Below, in pieces: positions 8,874 to 17,860 of a stretch of 32,768 bases of DNA. The first letter of the stretch is position 1. Each line of letters starts with the position of its first letter. The notes beneath the pieces are model-generated. The model saw only the letters and a program-made list of their open reading frames with translations. It was not told where the DNA came from and ran no database searches. Made by a program: the position numbers and the translations under genes. The DNA is from Deltaproteobacteria bacterium (lineage in GTDB: Bacteria; Desulfobacterota; Binatia; UBA9968; JAJDTQ01): contig JAPPNE010000110.1 in NCBI GenBank assembly GCA_028818775.1, positions 1-32,768 of the forward strand, given 5' to 3'.

Positions 8874-9524
8874 ATGCAACAGAACCAAGAATCGCGCTGG
8901 CGGAAATGGTTCAATCGCTTGGGTTTAATCTGGATGGTACTTTGGGCAACTGAGCGAGTGATTGGTCTCGCCGGATTGCCCGAGGATGCCGCGGCTTGGT
9001 CACGGGCACTCCAAGGGGCCCTCAACCTTCTCCGCCTGATACCGGGTTGGCTTTCCGGTTGGCTTCTCGGGATGAGTCTCACGTGGTTGGTGTTCTTCGC
9101 TTGGAGCAACTGGGGAGATCGCATCATCGTGAAGATGCGATGGAATCGGATCCATCTGAGGGATTTTTGGCACGAGATAGTATCGGTGGTCTGGGGGGTT
9201 CCGGTTACAGTTCAATTCGTCAACAGCAGCACCAAGACCCGTTACAAGCCAGAGCGGGTTCACTTTCGTCCCTACCGGCGCGTGATCTTCGTACCCCCCA
9301 TGGGTATTGTCGTTAAGAAGGAAGAAATCGAAATGTCCTTCGAGGTGCGAGGGGACAGCTATCTGTTGGACATTGAGATCATGGACGATCAAGGGAATCT
9401 CACCAGGGTTTCGGGGGCTCGAGATTATTGGTCAAGGCACATAGGATCGCACTACAAATTGAATCTGAAGAAATTGGGGTTTCCGGAAGAGATTCGGGTT
9501 ACCGCGGAACGTTTTGTGCGCTAG
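8874..9524 (+). CDS. Two-helix membrane protein with cytoplasmic domain (216 aa)
   Basis: Not assigned to a known family. From ATG 8874 the protein has a basic N-tail, a transmembrane helix at about 16-35 (LGLIWMVLWATERVIGLAGL) and a second at about 58-80 (ending WLVFFAWSNW). The remaining 135 residues are soluble and beta-rich (VPVTVQFVNSS, RRVIFVPPMGIVV, DSYLLDIEIMDDQGN). Positive-inside reasoning puts both ends in the cytoplasm. A GTG at 8856 would add six residues; neither start has a strong ribosome binding site. It ends 67 nt from the convergent helicase gene. Membrane-anchored proteins are common effectors in defence islands, but nothing in the sequence proves that role here. Confidence 0.6.
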   Translation: MQQNQESRWRKWFNRLGLIWMVLWATERVIGLAGLPEDAAAWSRALQGALNLLRLIPGWLSGWLLGMSLTWLVFFAWSNWGDRIIVKMRWNRIHLRDFWHEIVSVVWGVPVTVQFVNSSTKTRYKPERVHFRPYRRVIFVPPMGIVVKKEEIEMSFEVRGDSYLLDIEIMDDQGNLTRVSGARDYWSRHIGSHYKLNLKKLGFPEEIRVTAERFVR

Positions 9525-9591
9525 GAGGACGATGGATGTCTACCAACTCACCCATATAGTTGCACCTGCTTGATCGACTCCTGTACTCCTC

Positions 9592-12500
9592 TCATCCGCG
9601 CTCATCCAAGAGACTTCTCAACGTCTCCGTTTCCAACATATCCTCCTCACCCTCGGCCACGAAGTCCAGAGCCTTGAACAAAGGGTTGCCCGGCGACCAG
9701 AACTCCACGCTCTCGGCGTGCTGCTCGTAGTAGGCGGGATCGGTGGTCACCCGGAGACGCTCGGGCATTCCTGGTGTCAGGAGACTGTATTCCCGGTTCG
9801 CCATCGGCTGAACCTCGGTGCCGGGGGGCATCAAGGCCGGAGAGGAAATGACGCGGTCCAGGTCTTCCATGAGGATCGGGGACGGCGGCCGTTGGGGCAT
9901 GGCGACATCCTCGGTCAGGGCGGCATCTAGGTCGAAGCCGCCGCGTTCTGCGTCGCTCGCCTGTTGTTCGATGGTTTCCACGACCTCCACACGTTCTCGT
10001 TCACGACCGGAGAGCACGGCGCCGGCTATGGCGCGCGGAAGTTGCGCAAGAATCGGTTGGAGGCGCCCCACTACCGTTTCAAACAGCCCGATGCGTCTGC
10101 GCAACGCGCGGTAGACGTCGGTCTCGACCGTGCCCTCGTAATGCAGATTGAGGATGCGGATCACCGGATGGTGCTGTCCGAGGCGGTCGATACGGCCGAT
10201 GCGCTGTTCCACACGCATGGGGTTCCACGGCATGTCGTAGTTGACCAGAGCGCCGCAGAACTGAAAGTTCAACCCCTCGGCAGCGGCGTCTGTGCAGAGC
10301 AGCAGGTCTGCCTCTCCGTCCCGGAAACGGCGCTTGGCGTCGTCCCGGCCGATCCGGTGCCAGATGCCGTCGGCTCCGGCGACCTCACCGCCACGGCCCG
10401 AGAAGCACAGCAGCCGCAGATTCGGATCCTTGCCGAGTTCCTCTCGCAGAAAGTCCATAGTGTCGGTGTATTGCGTAAACACCATGATCTGCCGATAGCC
10501 ATCGGCGCGCAACGAGTCGAGCGCTTGCCTGAGACTGGCTAGCTTGCTGTCCGGGGGAAGACGGCGGATGCTGACGAGCAGGCTTTGGATGTCGTCGGTT
10601 TCTTCCGCAGCCAACACCTGCTGCTCCATGGCGACCATCTCTTCCGTGTCCGGCGCTTCGTCGAGCGTCTCGTCGTCCGGCACGTCCTCGTCCAGCGAGG
10701 TCAACGTGCTGCCTGCGGTGACCGCGTCCAGATGTCGCTGGAGCGTGCTGCCAAGTGCGCGGAAACTGCTGGCCAGCCGGCGGCGATAGATGGTCATCAC
10801 GAAACCCACGGCGTTTCGCTCGGACGCCGCGGCCTGATTGTAGGTTCCCGAGATGTAGTCTTCCACCGCGTCGTAGAGAGCGTGCTCGCCTGCGCTCATC
10901 CTCACGAAACGATCTTCGACCCGGCGGTCGGCGATGGGGGTCTTCAGGGTTCCGGCCTTGAAGTAACGGCGCAACAATTCCCGCGTATGCCGCGAAACCA
11001 GCCGCCGAATCGGGGTATGCGTCTGCACGATCCTCACGGCGGCCCGGCGCTCCAGCGTCTCCAACTGCCTGCGTGGAATGCTGGAACCATCACGCAATGC
11101 GCGGAGAACCTTGTTGGCCTTGAGGCGCGACAGCTCGACCAGACCTCGCGCGTCCTCCGTGGTGATCGGGCCGTAGCCACGCTCCACCGCCTGGAACAGC
11201 CGCGCCATGCGCTCCATGGCATCGGGCGAGGGGCTCGGCTGCTCCAAATCATCAAAGAAACGGAGGAACGCTTCCGCAGTCCATTCCGGCGGAAGACCCA
11301 AGAGATCCAGCAGGTCCCAGACTTCCACCGGGTGCACCTGCATGGGAGTCGCAGTGAGCAGCACCAGACCCTGAGTGCGCTCCTTCAACCCGCGCATGAG
11401 CCGAAGCAGGGCGTTCGGCCCGCCTTCGCTCTGGCTTCCCGCCCCGCGCCGGCGGGCGTGGTGCGCCTCATCGAGCACCACGAGATCCCACGGCTCTGCT
11501 TCCGTCAGGAGCGCGTCGGCGCGGTCGTGCCGCCGCATGAGTTGGCTCGACACGATCACCGCCGGCTCCTCATGCCAGTCGGCGCGGCCGACCTCACGTT
11601 CGTGGCGGCCGCGCTGCGCCGGCGACGGATACCAGATGAGCTTGCGTCCGTCGTAGATGGGCCAATTGAGGTTGAATTTCTCGCGCAGCTCGATCTGCCA
11701 TTGCCCGAGCACCGCCTTGGGCGCGAGGATGAGAATCCGTTGCGCGCGGCCCGCAAGCCACGCCTGTCGCAACAACAGCCCCGCCTGGATGGTCTTGCCA
11801 AGCCCGACCTCGTCGGCGATCAGCAGCTTCGGCGGCCAGTTCCCGTAGAGACGTTCGAAGGCACGCACCTGATGCGGCCACGGCGTGACCGCAGCGGTAG
11901 CCTCGCCAACGCGCACACCACCGCCGGAAAGGGTCGGGGCGCGCCGGATGAAAGCCCACACACGCGTTCGCAAGTCGACCGATGGGACCGGCTGCGGCTC
12001 GGGTGTAGCGCCGGACGGCGGCGTCTCCGTCTTCCCCTCCACCACTCCCTTCAATCGTTCCGGCAACGCATCGTCGGCGGGCAGGAAGCGCAGCAGGTCG
12101 CGCCGCACCGCCTCTGGAACGTCGAACATCGCCAGGCGGGGACTGTGGTTGGCCCAGATACGCGCGAAGTTCGACTCCTCGGCCACTACCCGCTCGGGTT
12201 GCGGTCCCCAGCTCGTGTAGACGTTGATGCTTTCCCAGTTGGTGCGCCAGCCGGCTGCGGTCTCGTTCAGGCTGCCGTTCCAAGCGATCTTCTCGCCCGT
12301 GCGGTCCTCTATTATGCCGGCCTTCTCGTGGAAGATTCCGTCATCGTTGACTGGCTTACCGCCCGCATCGCAGGGCACCGCCACCTTCACGTCGAGATAG
12401 CCGCGGGCGACCATCCAGGCCAGGAGCTCAAGAGCACCGGCAGCGCCGGTATCCGGGGGCACGAGCGGCAGGTCCACCAAATGCTGCTCAACTCGTGCGC

Positions 12501-12753
12501 GCAACTCCTCGCCCCGCTCAATGGCTTTGATCTCGGGGGGTGCCAGGGTGCAGCCGACGATGAGCCGCATGCGGCCGCCATTGCCCACCAAGCCCTCGAT
12601 GCCGCGCGCCGCCAGCGCGAGAGCGCCAGCGTTGAAGTAGCCGGTCAGGCGGTCGTAGCGCTCGGCGTCTTTCAGGGCCGGAACGTAGAAAAGCCGGACG
12701 AGGTCGCCGTCGTCCGGCGTGTACTTGAGCTTCCACTGACTATCCCGAAGCAT
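9592..12753 (-). CDS. PLD-like nuclease fused to SNF2-family helicase (1053 aa)
   Basis: The N-terminal region (about 1-220) is phospholipase-D-like, with FHEKAG at about 140-146 followed by IAWNGSLNETAAGW, the H-x-K and G/S/N pattern of PLD nucleases. Then comes a full SNF2/RapA-type superfamily 2 motor: ADEVGLGKT at about 309-317, VVLDEAHHARR at about 423-433, LLTATPMQ at about 465, a second RecA lobe (MVFTQYTDTMDF, CTDAAAEGLNFQ) and motif VI QRIGRIDRLGQ at about 847-857. The C-terminal 160 residues are unassigned. The ATG lies 3 nt after the methyltransferase stop, so the two are tightly coupled. By analogy with DISARM-type SNF2 helicases it would act on DNA with the methylase as self-marker. 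It is the last gene of the leftward operon. Confidence 0.9.
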   Translation of the reverse strand: MLRDSQWKLKYTPDDGDLVRLFYVPALKDAERYDRLTGYFNAGALALAARGIEGLVGNGGRMRLIVGCTLAPPEIKAIERGEELRARVEQHLVDLPLVPPDTGAAGALELLAWMVARGYLDVKVAVPCDAGGKPVNDDGIFHEKAGIIEDRTGEKIAWNGSLNETAAGWRTNWESINVYTSWGPQPERVVAEESNFARIWANHSPRLAMFDVPEAVRRDLLRFLPADDALPERLKGVVEGKTETPPSGATPEPQPVPSVDLRTRVWAFIRRAPTLSGGGVRVGEATAAVTPWPHQVRAFERLYGNWPPKLLIADEVGLGKTIQAGLLLRQAWLAGRAQRILILAPKAVLGQWQIELREKFNLNWPIYDGRKLIWYPSPAQRGRHEREVGRADWHEEPAVIVSSQLMRRHDRADALLTEAEPWDLVVLDEAHHARRRGAGSQSEGGPNALLRLMRGLKERTQGLVLLTATPMQVHPVEVWDLLDLLGLPPEWTAEAFLRFFDDLEQPSPSPDAMERMARLFQAVERGYGPITTEDARGLVELSRLKANKVLRALRDGSSIPRRQLETLERRAAVRIVQTHTPIRRLVSRHTRELLRRYFKAGTLKTPIADRRVEDRFVRMSAGEHALYDAVEDYISGTYNQAAASERNAVGFVMTIYRRRLASSFRALGSTLQRHLDAVTAGSTLTSLDEDVPDDETLDEAPDTEEMVAMEQQVLAAEETDDIQSLLVSIRRLPPDSKLASLRQALDSLRADGYRQIMVFTQYTDTMDFLREELGKDPNLRLLCFSGRGGEVAGADGIWHRIGRDDAKRRFRDGEADLLLCTDAAAEGLNFQFCGALVNYDMPWNPMRVEQRIGRIDRLGQHHPVIRILNLHYEGTVETDVYRALRRRIGLFETVVGRLQPILAQLPRAIAGAVLSGRERERVEVVETIEQQASDAERGGFDLDAALTEDVAMPQRPPSPILMEDLDRVISSPALMPPGTEVQPMANREYSLLTPGMPERLRVTTDPAYYEQHAESVEFWSPGNPLFKALDFVAEGEEDMLETETLRSLLDERG

Positions 12754-12756
12754 GAT

Positions 12757-15726
12757 TCAGCTATTGCCGTCCTGCCACAGCTTCAACTGCTCCGGCTCGT
12801 CAATACGGTCGCTGTACGCAAACCGGGAAAGGTTGTAAAGCGTCTCGAAGTCGGTGCCCGATGCCGCGGCCTCTCCCGCAAGCTCGATTCCGGTGAAGAC
12901 GCGAGAGACGGGCAGCACCTCCAGCACTGCCTCCAGGGAGGCGAAGAAGCGCGGGTCCTTGTCCACCAGGGTCGTAGCGAGCAAATCGCGCGCCGCGTCC
13001 AGGGATCGGAGCCGGGCCAGATTGGCCGCGTGATGGATCGCGTCGATCATGCCGCGGGAGCCGTCAGCCGGACCGAGCGTCCCCTTGGCGGCTCGCGTCG
13101 CGCTGTCCCAGAGCCGGATGTCGCTCCCCTTCTTTTCGGCAAGTCGGCCGACAACGTCACTGTCGAGATCGACGCCCACGGCGCGCGCCAGCCTGAGCGC
13201 CTCGTCGTACGAGAACACGGGCGCTTTGAAGGCATCCCAGGCAAGCACGAAGAACGCGGTCGCGGCGTCGAGATCGGCGTTGGCCTTGAGATGGGTCAAC
13301 TGCTCCAAACGCCAGCGCTTGACCTCCCGCCGGGCAACGCCGAGGGCGTCTTCCGGCGTTGCCGCGTAGGGGTCCCACTCCTCCTCGAACATCACGTGCT
13401 GACGCCGACGCCGGCGCTCCGCGGGAAGCTCGCGCGGTGTGCCTCGTTTGATCGGCCAGTGACGAGAAAATTCCTCCAGCGCCGGCCCGAAGGACGCGAG
13501 GTAGAGATCGACCCCTGCAATACCCGCCTCCTGGAACTCGCGGACCCGCGACCGCACCGCGGAGGCGACGCGCGGCTCCACGTCCTCCCAATAGAGATCC
13601 GGCTCGTCCCGCGCCAGGAACGGATCACGGACGCGCGGGCGGCACACCAGGAAGATGGTGCTGTTGGCAGCAGCCTTGTCCTTGATGTGCAGGCTCCCTT
13701 CCGCCTCGGTGTTGATGGGCCAGGAGGCGGTGATGGCGAAGCCCGCCTCGATCAACCCCTTGGTGAGCGCATCCCAGGCCCCCGTGGCCTTGTGGGTGAA
13801 CATGAGGGTCATGATACCGTCGGGCTTCAGCACCCGGCGGCACTCCGCAAAGATGGCCGCCATGCGCTCCTGGTAGTCGTCACCGGCGTGCGCCCGCGCT
13901 CCCTTCTCGCCCTGAAACTTGGCCGGATTGGCCACCGCCTCGTTCTCCTTGTCCGTGAGCTGGCGGCGGAACAACTCGGGAAAGACATCACCGGCAGTGC
14001 GCTTGAGCCAAACGTAGAAGAAGTCCGAAAGCTCCGCGTACATGACGTTGTCGTAGTACGGCGGGTCCATCACCACTGCATCAATGGACTCGTCCAGGAT
14101 GTGGTCAAGGCTGTCGCCCGGCTTACAGGTGATCGTGACGGAGGGTGGTGGCGAAGGTTGATCGGCCTCCTCGTCAACCCGGTCGAAAAGATCGGGGCCG
14201 GCAGCGTCGACGCGGGAGTCAGGATGGACCAAGGCCACCAGCTCCGCGATGCACTTGGCAGTCTGTTTGATAGCCCAATCGTAGCCAAGGCCGGTAATCA
14301 ACGGCGCCATCTCGGCGTAAGACCACTTGAACGCGAAATCATGTCGGTCGAAGGTATTGACCATCACTTGGCGATTCGCATGCCACCGGGTCATCCTGGA
14401 GTTGTAATCGCGCAGCTTGTCCAGGGCCAGTGCAAGATACCCGTAGGCTGCCTTGTGAATCTCATCGAGCTGGCCCGCAGCCCGATCCGCGTCAAACATG
14501 TCCCGGAATATTTCCACACTCGTGCCGTGGCAAAGGAGTTGACGGGGCGAGAACAGGTCACGCCACAGTGGCATTCCGTACTGTATCGGCCGGTCATCGT
14601 TGCTGACCTTGGGAAACCGTTCACTAGGGACGACATCCAGAGCCTCCCACTCCGGAAGCTTTTCGTCGAGCCGCGCCAAAACCTCCGCGCCGTTGTCGTC
14701 CTCCAGACACGGCGCTCGGTAGCCACGCACCCACTTCACTCGAATTTGCCCCGTCTTGGTCTCATACTCGACTCGCTCTTTGTAGACGACAGCGTAAAGC
14801 TGTTCGCCCATCCTCCCAGCCTGAGCCTGCGCCTTGATCACATCGCCATCGATCACTCGCCCGCAATCCGGAAATGGACAGGTCCCGTCACCACGTGCCA
14901 CCGTACCCGCTGATTGTTCCGCAACGGCATGCACCACGTCGAACGTACAAATGCGCCCTTTCGAACCAGGACCATCGCCAAGATGGGGAGTTAGCCTGAC
15001 CCCCGTACCATCGGACGCGAGCCTCCAATTGGGGGACAGTGGCACACGGCCCTCACAATAGGGACAGGTAATCGTGCGAGCCCAAAGAAAATTCGTGGAT
15101 ATGCAGTCTTCTTGGGCTTCGACCGGAAACCAAGACGAAAGCAATTCTTCACGAAGCTTGATAAAACGCGCTGCCAAAAGTTCAAACTGTCGGCTAAGGT
15201 ATCTTCCGTGTTCGGACGGCCACTGTACCGTAGCTCGCATGACGAGCGTAGCGACCGGATTGAGATCGTTGGCGAATGCTTCAAATCCGACCCTGGATGT
15301 CTCGAAAGGAATGCTTCCACCGCCGGCAGTCGGATCGAGGACGGATAATTCGGAAGGTTGCTGACCGACGACGTCCATCAACCAACACCTACATTCGTGA
15401 CCAGGGACATGGCTGAACGCGCGCGGGTAACCATACGCCTGTCCTTCAAACCGTTGACCCGTCCTTCGAGCTGCATCGATTCTACGCCGCGAAGCGACCG
15501 GATCGCCGTGGATTCCGATCACTTGCAGAAACTTCTCCCGATCCGCATCCTCCGGCAAGAGGGAGGCCAGAACCGCCGCCCGGGACGCCACTAGCGGACG
15601 CCGAGCCCACCAGACGTGGAGCCGGTTCGGCGCAGGGAACGGCGTCATCGGCGTCCGTTCACGAATGCTCTCGATACCTATCTCGGCAATCGGCAACCAC
15701 CGTTCGATCAGGCGGGTATCGGCCAT
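12757..15726 (-). CDS. DUF1156 adenine-specific DNA methyltransferase (989 aa)
   Basis: The start (ERWLPIAEIGIES, then PNRLHVWWARRPL) is the DUF1156 signature of large Zn-ribbon N6-adenine methylases (the COG1743 type). SAM-binding motif I is VLDPTAGGGSIPFE at 129-142, and catalytic motif IV is VMDPPYYDN at about 552-560. Between them are Cys clusters CPYCEG (about 221) and CPFPDCG (about 288), which probably bind zinc. Motif order (I before IV with a long insert) is that of alpha-type amino-methylases. The ATG is preceded by GGAAGG at a good distance, 30 nt after the stop of the 325-aa gene. It probably marks host DNA as self while the ATPase and helicase attack unmodified DNA. Length suits the family. 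Confidence 0.93.
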   Translation of the reverse strand: MADTRLIERWLPIAEIGIESIRERTPMTPFPAPNRLHVWWARRPLVASRAAVLASLLPEDADREKFLQVIGIHGDPVASRRRIDAARRTGQRFEGQAYGYPRAFSHVPGHECRCWLMDVVGQQPSELSVLDPTAGGGSIPFETSRVGFEAFANDLNPVATLVMRATVQWPSEHGRYLSRQFELLAARFIKLREELLSSWFPVEAQEDCISTNFLWARTITCPYCEGRVPLSPNWRLASDGTGVRLTPHLGDGPGSKGRICTFDVVHAVAEQSAGTVARGDGTCPFPDCGRVIDGDVIKAQAQAGRMGEQLYAVVYKERVEYETKTGQIRVKWVRGYRAPCLEDDNGAEVLARLDEKLPEWEALDVVPSERFPKVSNDDRPIQYGMPLWRDLFSPRQLLCHGTSVEIFRDMFDADRAAGQLDEIHKAAYGYLALALDKLRDYNSRMTRWHANRQVMVNTFDRHDFAFKWSYAEMAPLITGLGYDWAIKQTAKCIAELVALVHPDSRVDAAGPDLFDRVDEEADQPSPPPSVTITCKPGDSLDHILDESIDAVVMDPPYYDNVMYAELSDFFYVWLKRTAGDVFPELFRRQLTDKENEAVANPAKFQGEKGARAHAGDDYQERMAAIFAECRRVLKPDGIMTLMFTHKATGAWDALTKGLIEAGFAITASWPINTEAEGSLHIKDKAAANSTIFLVCRPRVRDPFLARDEPDLYWEDVEPRVASAVRSRVREFQEAGIAGVDLYLASFGPALEEFSRHWPIKRGTPRELPAERRRRRQHVMFEEEWDPYAATPEDALGVARREVKRWRLEQLTHLKANADLDAATAFFVLAWDAFKAPVFSYDEALRLARAVGVDLDSDVVGRLAEKKGSDIRLWDSATRAAKGTLGPADGSRGMIDAIHHAANLARLRSLDAARDLLATTLVDKDPRFFASLEAVLEVLPVSRVFTGIELAGEAAASGTDFETLYNLSRFAYSDRIDEPEQLKLWQDGNS

Positions 15727-15756
15727 ACGATGCCTTCCATCATCCGTCCCATTATT

Positions 15757-16734
15757 TCAACGCCGCGTAATCTTCGGGCCGACATAGACGATATAGACCG
15801 GTTCGCCGACTCGTTCCGACCATGAATAGTGGAGCCGGAGATTCATGTGGCGCACCTTACCGTGCCAAGTGCACAGCAGTGTCTCGCCGATATCGGTAGG
15901 ATGAGGAAACGTCAACTGATTGTAGAAACTGCGCTTCTCGGTGTCCGACGAGTCCGAAAACAAGGCATTGTCACCGGTGAAATAGTCCTGATACAAGCGT
16001 TGGCCCTCCGACGTCCGCCGCCCGGACTCGTCGAAGGCTCGCGAGCGTTGATCCAGAATATTCAGGAGTACGAGAATGCGCTCCGCGGCGCTCTTGGCGA
16101 ACGGCATACCCGCAAGAGGATCGAAGCAGGCGTCGGCGAACGTCAGTCCAGTGCATCGAAGGATCGAAACCCGTCGCAGGTCTTCCCATGACCCGAGCGG
16201 CCCCGGCGCATTGTGCAACGACTCTTCCAGCGCCGTGTCCGCCCTCCAGTTCTGGAGTTCTGTACGTCGATCTTCTTGCCCTGCGTCGGTCCGTCTCCAG
16301 GTCACCGTTACGGGAGAGAAGTCCCAATCCGACGGCGTGACGCTGATCAGACCGCTAGCAAGTCCGTGTAGGCTACGGTAGCCCGCTTCTCCGACTGCGG
16401 AATCCGTAACGATTTCGTGTCTGCTTTCCAACCAGTCGTCGGCGCCGTGATGCCGGATGTCGTCCCAGAAAGGGCCGCCGCGCGTCATCCAACTCAGGGC
16501 CGATCGCCGCTGGGCCTCGGGAAAGTGCTGCATTGTCTGCGGCATGGTCATCCCGGCAACCGCCTGTGCGGACAAGAGCCCCCGACTGCAATACACCTCG
16601 CGATCGAAGCGTCCGGCAACTGTGCGCATAGCCATCAGCCGTGCAAAGGCCCCGCGGAACGACGCCGGATCGGGAAACTGACCGTGCACCGACAGTTCGT
16701 TGACGAACAGGTCCACGTCAATCCCAACCAGCAA
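15757..16734 (-). CDS. Unknown protein, third gene of the nested cassette (325 aa)
   Basis: The family is not named by me. The protein opens VDLFVNELSVHGQF and closes with a beta-rich block, LLCTWHGKVRHMNLRLHYSW and then VYIVYVGPKITRR. The WHGK and YVGPKITR elements give me the impression of a recurring tail in defence-island proteins, but I cannot check this. The start is uncertain. TTG 16734 gives a 17-nt overlap with the ATPase gene; GTG 16716 begins 1 nt after its stop and fits the conserved VDLF opening better. There is no signal peptide or membrane helix. Its tight linkage to the DUF3696-type ATPase suggests an effector or substrate-recognition partner. Confidence 0.7.
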   Translation of the reverse strand: MLVGIDVDLFVNELSVHGQFPDPASFRGAFARLMAMRTVAGRFDREVYCSRGLLSAQAVAGMTMPQTMQHFPEAQRRSALSWMTRGGPFWDDIRHHGADDWLESRHEIVTDSAVGEAGYRSLHGLASGLISVTPSDWDFSPVTVTWRRTDAGQEDRRTELQNWRADTALEESLHNAPGPLGSWEDLRRVSILRCTGLTFADACFDPLAGMPFAKSAAERILVLLNILDQRSRAFDESGRRTSEGQRLYQDYFTGDNALFSDSSDTEKRSFYNQLTFPHPTDIGETLLCTWHGKVRHMNLRLHYSWSERVGEPVYIVYVGPKITRR

Positions 16735-17860
16735 AGTAGTTCATGTCCTTGTCGAACTGATCGAAGAAACCATCGGGCCAGGTATCAATGTTGCCCTCGC
16801 CGTCTAGGCTCGGACTCTGCACCTGCCGCATGGGATCCAGACCGGCCTCCTGTCGAGGCCGAAAGAAGTGCAACGCAATGTCTTCTGGTAGCAACAGCTG
16901 CTTTTTGGCCGCTCGCCGGATTCCGTTCAGCACGTGATCACTGTGCGTCTCCAGCGCCACTTGCACACCGGCAGCGGCGACTTCGGCCATGAACTCACCC
17001 ATTAGCGCCTGTCCGCCGGGATGCAGGTGAACCTCAGGATTCTCGATCAACAAGAGATCGTTCCTGTTCGCGGACAGTGCCGCCACAACGATGGGAAATA
17101 CCTGCGTCAAACCGAATCCGGTGTGCACCGGACGATGGAAATCCATGTCCCGGGAAGTCCGAATTCCCAGTGTCACCGCGTTTGATTGAGGGAGCTTGTC
17201 GATCGTCAAACCGCATCCAGGAAAGAACTGGCCCATGCGGGCCTCCACCTGACGCAGACGGGTCGGAGGCGTGTCTCTCATCACCAGCCCGTCAATGACC
17301 GGCTGGTCCAGACCGGAATACAGCACACTGGCTGCGTATTCTCCGGCGGGACCCACGACAGGTGCCACCTGCGGATCCTCCAGCGGATAGGACTCCCGAG
17401 GGCCCAACCTCTCAGCCGTCAAATAGGTCAACCCGCTCAGGCGCGCCGTCAAAGGATCTTCACCCTGTCCCGGCGGCAACAGGCGCCAGAGTCTTTCGGG
17501 CCGTTCTTCTCCCTCTCCGTTTACGCGGACGCGTTCGACCGCCATGGACATCTCGCCGCGTTCGCCAGCGAATTCCCACTCATAGGCAACATCTCCGTCC
17601 AGCAAGGCGAGCCCGCAATGACGACGCCCATGGACCTGATCAATCACGTCGGACACCGAGCCGAGCCGAATGGCGGCCCCATTCAACATCAGCCGCGTTG
17701 ACCACTCGTGCTCGCGAATCGTCTGATGCAGCAGAACGAGCCCCTGTAACACCGACGATTTCCCCGATGCATTGACCCCGGACAGCAACGTCAGTGGACG
17801 TAGAGGCAGCTTCAACAGGGAGAAACACTTGAAGTGTCGAAGTTCAATCCGCGTAAGCAC
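16718..17860 (-). CDS. DUF3696-type AAA ATPase (OLD/RecF-like, 380 aa)
   Basis: The product begins LTRIELRHFKCF, the usual first strand of SMC/RecF/OLD-type ATPases. Walker A is GVNASGKS (28-35), Walker B LLLIENPEVHLHP (about 268-280), and the following ETHSDH (about 302) is the D/H-loop region. The C-terminal FFDQFDKDMNYF block is typical of DUF3696 proteins. The real start is GTG 17860, with GAGGGG 8 nt upstream. It overlaps the end of the DUF262 gene by 17 nt, indicating coupled translation. An earlier frame extension is not protein-like. No TOPRIM nuclease domain follows, so any nuclease must come from a partner. It probably senses or scans DNA for its DUF262 and 325-aa partners. Confidence 0.85.
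   Translation of the reverse strand: MLTRIELRHFKCFSLLKLPLRPLTLLSGVNASGKSSVLQGLVLLHQTIREHEWSTRLMLNGAAIRLGSVSDVIDQVHGRRHCGLALLDGDVAYEWEFAGERGEMSMAVERVRVNGEGEERPERLWRLLPPGQGEDPLTARLSGLTYLTAERLGPRESYPLEDPQVAPVVGPAGEYAASVLYSGLDQPVIDGLVMRDTPPTRLRQVEARMGQFFPGCGLTIDKLPQSNAVTLGIRTSRDMDFHRPVHTGFGLTQVFPIVVAALSANRNDLLLIENPEVHLHPGGQALMGEFMAEVAAAGVQVALETHSDHVLNGIRRAAKKQLLLPEDIALHFFRPRQEAGLDPMRQVQSPSLDGEGNIDTWPDGFFDQFDKDMNYFAGWD

Noticed and set aside
10585..14913. Very long + strand open frame (1442 codons)
   Set aside because: It lies antisense to the helicase and methylase genes, whose motifs are unambiguous. Its translation is low-complexity and motif-free, a GC-rich shadow.
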